Source of the DNA: Heterostelium album PN500
Taxonomy: Eukaryota; Evosea; Eumycetozoa; Acytosteliales; Acytosteliaceae
Direction of reading: 5' to 3'
Length of the DNA: 64,000 nt
Assembly (NCBI RefSeq): GCF_000004825.1
Contig: NW_008805073.1
Span: 1,054,001 to 1,118,000 of the forward strand
Positions 50,337-61,900 of the stretch are shown here, in pieces. Numbering within the stretch: the stretch's first letter is position 1; the number at the start of each line of letters is the position of its first letter. The translations under genes were made by a program, and so were the position numbers. Under the pieces are notes generated by a model, which saw nothing but the letters and a program-made list of their open reading frames with translations, ran no database searches and was not told the origin of the DNA.

Positions 50337-50986
50337 CTTTTTCTACTCATGAAACTAACTGGAAATCCAGAATAGAAACCAAAAAATAAAATTTTTATTA
50401 TACAGTAATAATATTAAAAAAATCATATGATTATTAATATTTTTTACAAATAAATAATAAAAACACACATGTTTATTTTTTATTTAAAATGGAATTATAA
50501 TAATAATGTTTGGCCAGGTATTATTACTTGTTTAAATAGTTTAAAATTAGCATGTTTTTTTTTTTTTTAAATTTGATCGATCTATAAATTAGTTGGTCCC
50601 CTGGTGCACCGACACGTACCAAGTTTGTTTTTTTTAAGTTTTTTTTTTTTTTTTTTTTTTTTGCAAACCGAACTAAATGTTTAGAAAAACTAAACCCCTG
50701 TCCAACCAATTTAGATTAATTAAACATGATTAACCTTTTTAGCTTATGTTTTGATAGGTTTCAAAACAATAATAAAGAATAACATTCTATTCCCTTTTAT
50801 TCTTTTTTGATTTTTTTTTTTTTTTTTGGATTTTTATTAAATTTAATTTGTAATTTTTTTAATTTTTTTTTTTTTTTTGAAATTTATGATGTTTTTATTA
50901 ACTAACTCATCTTCACATCATTCAATTTTGTTTTTATTCTATAATAATATTATTTAATATAACACAGTTTTAGATTATAATATAAA
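50337..50986. other. Intergenic with poly-T tracts and an inverted-repeat element
   Basis: AT-rich, with poly-T tracts at 50556-50568, 50628-50662 and near 50810-50875. A GC-richer segment at 50581-50718 is flanked by inverted repeats (listed separately). No ORF with support. Confidence 0.6.
50581..50718. repeat. Small inverted-repeat (hairpin/MITE-like) element
   Basis: The arm AAATTAGTTGG (50586-50596) pairs with CCAACCAATTT (50702-50712) with one mismatch, and the match extends outward with TCTA/TAGA. The interior has a GC-richer block (cccctggtgcaccgacacg), a long poly-T run, and CAAACCGAACT. It may be a miniature transposon or a structured transcript. Confidence 0.35.
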
Positions 50987-53358
<2,372 letters not shown>

Positions 53359-53437
53359 ATGAATAAATCTAAACTAAAATAAATATTTTAGAAATTTCTT
53401 AAAATAACAATGATGATATTTAGTACAAAGAAGTTAT

Positions 53438-54355
53438 TTATTTTTCAATTTTAGGATTATCAGATTCCTTTGATAATGAAACAGGTTGTTGTTGATATTG
53501 ATGTTGTTGATTGTCATCGATTGGAATCTCAGAGTATGTAGCGTAGTTTGGTTGTGGTAGACCTGTGGTGGTCGATTGATTGTGGAAGTGTTGCATTGGA
53601 ATGTAGTGAACAGGTGGTTGGTTGGGGTATGGCACTGGATAGGCAACCAAAGGTTGTTCGGCAAGTGGCGATACAGGAATATTCAATTCACACCAAATCT
53701 TTGGTCTTCTCTTTCCTCTTTTGTTTGTAAAATCTACATATCTCAATGTCCAATTGATTCCATAATGATTATTAAAGTGTGTGTGGATTTTCGATACAGA
53801 ATAAGCTAAATTTCTAAGATACTATGTTTTGTTTTTTGTTTCGTAGGAAATTAGAATAAGAAATCATTGTTTAACAATAGATTTAAAATACACTTACTTT
53901 TCTTTTTAAAGTTAACAACATTAAAACTAAACCAAGTAATGTAATTGCAAGTAATAAAATACCTATATACCAATAGATTGGTGTATATGAATCTGTTTTT
54001 TTTGACTCTCCAACACCAAATGCAATTGCACCTGAAAAGGATTATAAAAGATATGGTAACATATTAAGTTAGATAAGTTAAATTTATAAAAAGATAAAAT
54101 GTTTTTTTTTAAGAAATTAATAATGAATTTACCTGTGATTAAAGATGGTAATAATGACAAGAGTTGGCCCCACAGAGTGATAGCAGCAACATTGTTTAGA
54201 GATCGTATTGCTTTATCATAATCTTCGATTGAACAATGAGTAGATAGTTCTACAGGCATTTCTGCTTGCCATCTTCTCTTAATGTATCCTGTTTTTTTAG
54301 ATCTTACAACAGCAACATTTGGCGTTGACTGTGGATATATAAATTTTATATGCAT
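53438..54355 (-). CDS. Erf4/GOLGA7-like protein with inserted transmembrane helix (tentative)
   Basis: Three exons: 54355-54133, 54031-53898 and 53821-53438; 741 nt, 246 residues. An N-terminal segment (RRWQAEMPVELSTHCSIEDY, then DKAIRSLNN) resembles the start of the GOLGA7/Erf4 domain (FPAEL...F...VRTLNNL), and the later IHTHFNN...LRYVDF..KRGKRRPKIWCELNIP could be its end (N..Y....L..TD...RG.R.IEI.I). Erf4/GOLGA7 are partners of DHHC palmitoyltransferases at ER/Golgi. Between the halves lies a strong membrane helix (YIGILLLAITLLGLVLMLLTL) after a moderately hydrophobic LLSLLPSLITGAIAFGV. The C-terminal 90 residues are Pro/Gln/Tyr-rich. An upstream in-frame ATG at 54388 is less likely. It is convergent with P5CDH, 79 bp between stops. 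The family call is by eye and could be wrong; the gene model is firmer. Confidence 0.7.
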
Positions 54356-55189
54356 TGTTTTTCTCTTTTTTTTATATACAAAACACAAATAAATTATATA
54401 ATTTTAAAAATAACAAAAAAAAAAAAACAAACAAATATTTATTTTACTAGATCTATTTAATAAATTGTATTATTTTGATATAAATAATAAAAATGAATAA
54501 TATAATAAATAATAAATCAAATTCTTTCTTTTCCTTTTTGTTTTGTTTAAATATATATATTTCTTTAACAACAACACAACAGGAGTTGTTAATAACTCAA
54601 AAAATAAAATAAAATAATAAATTATTTAATATTCAAACAAATTGTATTAATTAACAAAATTTATTATATTATAAGTCGTTTTGTGTCAGAATTGTTGTTA
54701 AAAAATAAAAAAATAAATTCATTTTTTAATTAACCACACCATGTGTGGTATTATATGTGAGGTGTTATATAAATGACATTTTTGTGCACTTTAGGGTTTC
54801 TTTAGATCACCTTTTTTTCGAATAAATAATTATTGATTTTAATGAACAATTAATTTCTTAATCAACGTAGATTCTTTTATTAAAAGTAATTATTGATAGT
54901 TTAGATAATAGTGAAGACCAACCATCGTATATTCTACAAATGGTAATGAGCACTCCCCAGAGTCTGTATTCCAACTTACGGTGAAAGTCAACTACAGATC
55001 TTAATATTAAGAATAAAATAATGATAAAGTTAAAAGTTACATTTAATTGTTTAAATATCAAAGATGTTCATTCATCTGACGAATGAAATTTAGGAACTTT
55101 CAAAGTAACCTTTTTTTATTTTAATTAAATAAAAAGATTTATTTATTTCCATTTTTTGTTTATAAAGTTATGGATCGATTTTGATTATT
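54356..55189. other. Intergenic, no supported gene
   Basis: AT-rich. A 67-codon frame at 55061-54858 (-) and an overlapping frame on the same strand (VSWNTDSGECSLPFVEYTMV) lie in a slightly GC-richer patch at 54900-54990. Neither has a convincing start or splice partner, so a gene remnant is possible. Confidence 0.5.
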
Positions 55190-55456
55190 GTATTATTGCT
55201 ATAGGTAGAGTTGTAATATTGAGTATCGTCATTTGTGCTGTAGGGGGCAGTAGAGGTTGGATGATAACATGGTTGGTTTTTCTATAGTATGTTTCCTCTA
55301 TCATTCTATCCATTCTATGACGTCTCTTAAATCTATAAATGAATATAATGACAGAACCAACTATAAAAAAGCATTTTAACCATGATCGACATCAGGTGAA
55401 TCTTTTAAAGAATGCTCTCCTTCCTCGTGTGATGTTTTAACATATTTTGGTGTCAT
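55190..55456 (-). pseudogene. Decayed duplicate of the small membrane protein gene at 56028-56363
   Basis: Reading from 55456 the frame begins MTPKYVKTSHEEGEHSLKDS, aligned with MIPKYFQASSDEVDFSLQDS of the neighbour, then stops after 26 codons. Beyond, the homologous order continues in shifted frame: a shortened membrane segment (FIVGSVIIFI), RRHRMDRMIEETYY for RRQRLERMIIETYN, and a 3' end (ATATTACAACTCTACCTATA) identical to the neighbour's. Stop, deletion and frame changes make it non-functional. Confidence 0.8.
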
Positions 55457-56027
55457 ACTTGATTATACAAGGAAAACTCCTATTAAAATAGATTGATAGA
55501 TTTATTTAATAAACTCTGTATTTTTAGATTAGATTTAATTTAATTTATTAATTTGAAATTTATTAAAAATAATAAAAGGTGATTTTGTTGATTAAAAGTC
55601 GGAGTACCTTTTTACCCGAATCAACTCGAAATCCTGAGAAAAAAAAAAGCTTTGCAAAAAAAAGATATTTTTGTTAAAATACATCATCAAACTTTTCAAA
55701 CTACAATTTTAGATCTTCACCGGAACCAAAATAACACTTTCATTGAATTCCTACTATCTTCAATTTAATTATTATTTTAGTTTAGAGTTTAATATTACCA
55801 TTGTAGACAATTTGTAGTAGTTGATTGGTTTTTTTTACTCTTTGTTTTTTTTTTTTTTAAAACATGTTACATGAGGGACGATGTGAAACTAAAGAATTAT
55901 TATAGGTTTGTTTTTGTAAAGTTCAAAGAAAACTTTTTTTAACCAACCTATAATAAATTCTTTGGTTTCTAATAAAAGATTTATTTATTTACATATTTTA
56001 TTTTTATAGTAACTATTAAGGTTAACC
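55457..56027. other. Intergenic
   Basis: AT-rich spacer between the dead and the intact membrane-protein copies, with poly-A/poly-T runs. No gene seen. Confidence 0.6.
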
Positions 56028-56363
56028 TTAGACTTTGTTTAATGAATTGCTATAGGTAGAGTTGTAATATTGAATATCGTCAATGGATAGATGGTATTTG
56101 ATTTGTGGCTGTGCAACAGCGGAACTAGAGGTTGGATGGCAACAATGTTGGTTTCTGCTATTGTAAGTTTCTATTATCATTCTCTCCAATCTTTGACGTC
56201 TCTGACATTTATAAATTCCAGCAATGACAGCAACAATGAATAATATTACACAACCAACTATCAGAAAAGTAATATATCCTTGGTCGTTGCCACTAGAATC
56301 GAGTGAATCTTGTAAAGAAAAATCTACTTCATCGGAAGATGCTTGAAAATATTTTGGAATCAT
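56028..56363 (-). CDS. Small single-pass membrane protein
   Basis: 111-residue ORF starting MIPKYFQASSDEVDFSLQDS. A short acidic/Ser N-terminal segment is followed by one membrane helix (ITFLIVGCVILFIVAVIAGIY), then a basic cytoplasmic stretch (KCQRRQRLERMIIETYNSR) and a His/Cys/Ser/Tyr-rich tail (QYYNSTYSNS). The start is supported by the decayed copy at 55456, where the flanking bases (GTATaATCAAg-ATG) are conserved. The TTTTTCTAG just upstream could instead be a 3' splice site of a longer gene, but I found no matching upstream exon. Tyr-rich tails like this are seen at the ends of dictyostelid surface receptors; function unknown. Confidence 0.55.
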   Translation of the reverse strand: MIPKYFQASSDEVDFSLQDSLDSSGNDQGYITFLIVGCVILFIVAVIAGIYKCQRRQRLERMIIETYNSRNQHCCHPTSSSAVAQPQIKYHLSIDDIQYYNSTYSNSLNKV

Positions 56364-56684
56364 TTTTGATGATACTAGAAAAATTTTTAAAGAGAAACTG
56401 TTTTTACTATTAATTTATTACTCTTATATTTTATTTATATCTAAAATTTAGGATTGATTTGAATTTGGTTGATTAATTTGATTGATCGATATTTAATATA
56501 AAAATAAAAGTTCACTTTTTAACTAAGATTTTAAATAGTTTAAAATTGGTCCTGGTAAATAAATTTTGCTTAAATCAACTTACAATCCGGAGACTCTTCA
56601 GCAAAAGTATCTTGACCAAAAATTCTCCAAAACAAAAGAAAAAAGATTTTTTTGCAAAAATATATTAACAAAAACAGATTTAAA
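56364..56684. other. Intergenic up to the transposon terminus
   Basis: AT-rich sequence upstream of the small membrane protein gene. No gene seen. Confidence 0.5.
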
Positions 56685-58580
56685 ATGAAGGAGTGCCCCA
56701 GGAGCCCTTTTTTATCTTATTAAAACCTCTAATTTCCTCTACATATAAAAGTATATTTATTTTTCAGTGTATCTAAAAGAAATCATCAGTTCTATCACAG
56801 TTTTGTTGATATTTATTTATTAAACTGATTTTGATCTCAAAAAAAAATGTAAAATTAACTTAATTTTATAGCTTTATAATATTATTCTATTTTATTTGCG
56901 CAACCAGTACCCTCAAAGAAATCATTAGTTCTACCAAATGAGTATATCGATTAGTTAAATAAGCAATCACTCTCCACAATTGATTGTGTCTTGCCATTTG
57001 ATAAAAAACATTCTTCTTGAGTTGAATAGTATCTGATAGTATTCTCTACTTCTTCATTGTAGCGAATACATTCTCTATTATTATTCGTACTTTTTTAATT
57101 TTGTTATCCTCTTCTTTATCTTCAATTATTCTAGTTAAATCATATCCTCCATCTTTCTCACACTTCTTTTGAAGAGTTAAAAACTCTTTGAGGATTTTGA
57201 TTCCTCCATACCTCTCTCTTTTCTCATCATCTTTCTTTCTTTTCTTAAGAACTTTGTCTGCGTATTCCCTGTGATCAGAGAGAGAAGCTGACTTAATCTT
57301 TGGAAAAATCGTTTTGGGATATATTTTGACCACCTCTGAATCCTTTGTCTCCTAAAATGACATGCTTATCTTCACAAAAAAGTTGTTTTAGATTTTTTGA
57401 CTCGTGTTTAAACAATGCCACATCTGGCTGGGCTCCTCCTTGAGTTTGACCAACTTATATAATCTTCCCACGAGGATTGCACATGATTAAGAGGGTAAAA
57501 GAATACATTGATTTCTTTCCTGAATAAGTTAAATCTCTCTGTATCTTGTCTTTTGGAGTTTGTATCTTTTGTTCTGATCCATCAACCACCAAATGAACTC
57601 TAGTATTTTCTCGTTTATGTTGCATAATAACACTTTCGTTTTCCAAGTAATCAGAATCGAATGATAAGTCTTCGAAATATCCAACACAATAATCTGACAA
57701 TATTTTCAGAACTTTATGAAAATTAGATCTTAATACATATACACTTCGTTGGTATAAAAAAATACTTTCCATTACTTCATATGAAAAGTTATGCCTACAC
57801 TTTAAAAGAAAAGCTAAAGCTTCTTCATATATAATTTCATGATCACTGCATAACTCTAGAATGTTTTCTTTGGACAGTTTAAAGAACTGTCGATGTTCAT
57901 ATTCTTCAAAAAGGGGTTCACTTTCATCTTCAATAAGGGTTTCAATTATTTCTATTTACACAACTATAATTAGAATAGTTTTAAAAGACATTAAATTTAT
58001 TTATTTACCTTAAGTTTTCTTTTTTTTTTTGGTTGTATTATCGACATAGTTGTCAACAATCTTTTTTGATGGTCTACCCCTCTTTGCTGGTGGCCCTTGA
58101 GGCATACTAGTATCTTGGTCGATTTATGATTCCTGGTCAACATTGGTGATGTCTGTTGAAGAAATCATATTTGCTTCACACCATGATTTCCAAGATTCTC
58201 TCTTATTCTTGAGGTAATCTTGTAAGCAGTTGAACTTGCAAAAAAAAAACAAATTCAAGTGGCTTGACTAATGGGGTACTACACTTAAGGTAGTTACTTG
58301 ATGCTGAACAACAGTTCTGGCAAGTTTCGCTTTTATAACCAAGTGTAATCGGCTTTCTAGGGTCTTTTATTGAACTAAAGGATTCTTGGAGGAAGCTAAT
58401 TGATTCTAATGAATTACTTAAATGTCCTGGTCGACATACAGTTATCTTTTCCTCTCCAAAATGAATGTATATCCTGTGAAGCTTACGATCTGGCGAAGAA
58501 CATACAGGCACTTTCACGATATTTCCATTTGTTACGTCTCTGTCAGATAAAAACGGGACCTGGGGCAGCCCTTTTATTTT
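56685..58580 (-). mobile_element. Decayed TIR DNA transposon (DDE_Tnp_4-type transposase)
   Basis: The two ends carry matching inverted repeats of about 35 bases. Left (56686-56720, + strand) has GGAG-TGCCCCAGG-AGCCC then TTTTTTATCT. Right (58580-58543, - strand) has GGGC-TGCCCCAGG-TCCC then GTTTTTATCT; both are preceded by AAT.AA. Between them lies a broken transposase gene on the minus strand. The element is about 1.9 kb. The DDE_Tnp_4 class suggests an IS5/PIF-Harbinger relative. I could not define a target-site duplication. Confidence 0.75.
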
Positions 58581-58619
58581 TTTTATTTTTTTTGCAAAAC
58601 TCCTGATTTCCTCAACCAA
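57046..58619 (-). pseudogene. Broken DDE transposase gene
   Basis: Reading from 58619: a region with the cysteine cluster CQNCC, a frame change in a poly-T run near 58240, then KNKRESWKSWCE, an in-frame TAA at 58126-58124, and an AT-hook-like KRGRPSKK. A probable intron (58011-57958) leads to a helix-turn-helix-like stretch (LSKENILELCSDHEIIYEEA) and the catalytic domain. There, VDGSEQKIQTPKD holds the first Asp, TAA interrupts at 57457-57455 after NPRGKII, GGAQPDVALF holds the second Asp, LGDKGFRG follows, and a one-base shift near 57335 precedes the part ending RIIIENVFATMKK with the Glu. Several independent lesions mean it cannot encode an active transposase. Confidence 0.75.
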
Positions 58620-58998
58620 ACCTGCACTTAAGCAAACTTAAGCCAAGTGGTTTTTATTTAATTTGGGTAATTTTTTTGCATAAAATCTGGCTATTTTTAA
58701 CATTACCCATCATACTAGTAATTTCAAAATTAATTTTTTGAATTCATTTTTTCTCTGATTTAATGGCGATATCAAGTTTGTTTATTATATTTTTAGTATA
58801 TCGTTAATGGTGGTTGCAATTTTATTCTCTATTAAGTCCTTTCCAACAAAAAAACTAAAGAAAAGTTTTTTTTCTTATTTTTGTCTAATTTTTTTTTTTT
58901 TTTGAAAAACTTTGAATCTAAAACATAAAAAAAGTAAATCAATAAGCACACTTTAATTGTTGCGATAATTGAAATTATAGTTTCTTATTCTATTAAAA
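58581..58998. other. Intergenic upstream of the TPR-repeat gene
   Basis: About 420 bp of AT-rich DNA with poly-T runs near 58880-58900, the presumed promoter of the 58999 gene. No gene seen. Confidence 0.5.
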
Positions 58999-61900
58999 AT
59001 GAAAAGAAAACATCAGAATAGTATAAGTTCAAATGATAGTGATGCACTCCTCCAAATTGCAATGTCACTTGATCATCATGATGACAATATCATTAAAGAT
59101 CCACAAACAATAGTTCTCCCATCAGGTAAATCAATTACGAAAGAACAACTTTTATTGCAAGTTATCGATCTGCATCCAAACAATTCTGATGCTTATATCA
59201 AGTTGGCACTAATTCTTAAAGCTGAAAATCGATCTTCTATCATTCTTCTATCTGGCCTTACAATGACACCACAACAACTCTACTTGAAAGGAATACAATG
59301 CAATCCTACCGATCCAAACTCATATTTTTACCTTGAATTTACACTTTCAAGAGGTGAATCAATAACACTTCTAAATGGACAATCAATGACAAAACAGCAA
59401 CTATTATTGAAAGCAATAGAGTGTGACCCTACCTGTACTTCTTATTATTATAGCCTTGGGGCTACACTTTCAAGAGGTGAATCAATCATACTCAATGATG
59501 GAGAATCAATGACACTTCAGCAACTATACTTGAAAGCAATAGAATGTGATCCAACGTTTTCGCATCCTTATACAAACCTTGCAATCACACTTTCAAGTGA
59601 TGAACCAATAACACTTAATGATGGACAATCAATGACAAGACAACAACTTTTATTGAAAACAATTGAATGTGATCCGACAATTTCCATTACTTATTCTAAC
59701 CTGGCAAATACACTTTCAGATGAAGAATCAATAACACTTAATGATGGACAATCAATGACAAAACAACAACTATGCCTGAAATCAATAGAATGTGATCCAG
59801 CATATTCAATTTCATATTGTATCCTTGCAATGACACTTTCAAGAGGTGAATCAATCATACTTAATAATGGACAGTCAATGACTGATAGGCAACTATACTT
59901 GAAATCAATAGAGTGTGATCCAACATTTTCAGATGCTTATTCTAACCTGGCAGACACACTTTCAAGAGGTGAATCAATCACACTAAATAATGGACAATCA
60001 ATGACACAACAACAACTATACTTGAAATCAATAGAATGTGATCCAACATATTCATATTCATACTCTAATCTTGCAAAGACACTTTCAAGAGGTGAATCAA
60101 TCATACTTAATGATGGACAATCAATGACAGAACAACAACTATACTTGAAATCAATAGAGTGTGATCCAACCAATTCCAATTCATATAATAACCTTGCAAC
60201 GACGCTTTCAAGTGGTGAATCAATCATACTTAATGATGGACAATCAATGACAGACCAACAACTATACTTGAAATCAATAGAATATGATCCAACCAATTCT
60301 GAATCATATTATAACCTTGCAACTACACTTTCAAGAGGTGAATCAATCATACTTAATGATGGACAATCAATGACAAGACAACAACTATACTTGAAAGCAA
60401 TAGAATGTGATCCAACCAATTCTGAATCATATAATAACCTTATAAATACACTTTCAGATGGCGAATCAATCAAACTTAATGATGGACAATCAATGACAAA
60501 ACAACAACTATTATTGAAATCAATAGAATGCGATTCAACTAATTCAATCTATTATTCGAACCTTGCTATAATGCTTTCAAGAGGTGAATCAATCACACTC
60601 AATGATGGACAGTCAATGACAGAGCAACAACTACTCTTGAAATCAATTGAGTGCGATCCGACCAATTCCAAATCATATATTAGCCTTACAGAAACGCTTT
60701 TAAGTGGTGAATCAATCATACTTAATGATGGACAATCAATGACAGAGCAACAACTATACGCGAAAGCAATAGAGTATGATCCAACAAATTCTGATTCATA
60801 TTATAACCTTGCAACTACACTATCAAGAGGTGAGTCAATCATACTTAATGATGGACAATCAATGACAAGACAACAACTATACTTGAAAGCAATAGAGTGG
60901 GATCCAAACGATTCAAATTCATACTATAACCTTGCATTGAACCTTTCAAGTGATGAATCAATCATACTTCCAAATGGACAATCAATGACAGAGCAACAAC
61001 TATACTTGAAATCAATAGAATTGGATCCAACCCATTCAAATTCATATCATAATCTTGGAAACACTCTTTCAAGTGGTGAATCAATCATACTTAATGATGG
61101 ACAATCAATGACTGACAGACAACTATACTTGAAGTCAATAGAATATGATCCAACCCATTCTGATTCATATTCTAACCTTGCAGATACGCTTTCAAGTGGT
61201 GAATCAATCATACTTAATGATGGACAATCAATGACAGAACAACAACTATACTTGAAATCAATAGAATTGGGTCCAACCCATTCAAATTCATATCATAATC
61301 TTGGAAACACTCTTTCAAGAGGTGAATCAATCATACTTAATGATGGACAATCAATGACAGAACAACAACTATACTTGAAATCAATAGAGTATGATTCAAC
61401 CCATTCTGATTCATATTATAACCTTGCAACTACACTATCAAGAGGTGAATCAATCATACTTAATGATGGACAATCAATGACAAGACAACAACTATACTTG
61501 AAATCAATAGAATTGGACCCAACCCATTCAAATTCATATCATAATCTTGGAAACACTCTTTCAAGTGGTGAATCAATCATACTTAATGATGGACAATCAA
61601 TGACAAGACAACAACTATACTTGAAAGCAATAGAGTATGGCTCAACTGATTCCTTTAATATCCTTGCAGCGACACTTTTCAATTGTGAAATCATCATACT
61701 TCATGATGGCCAAACATTGACTAAGCAGCATCTATACTTGAAATCAATAGAATGTGATCCAGAAGATCCAGATTCATACTCTAATCTTGCAAAGACACTC
61801 TCAAGAGGTGAATCAATTACACTTATTGATGGACAATCAATGACAAAACAACAACTATTATTGAAATCAATAGAATATGATCCAACCAATTTCAAATCAT

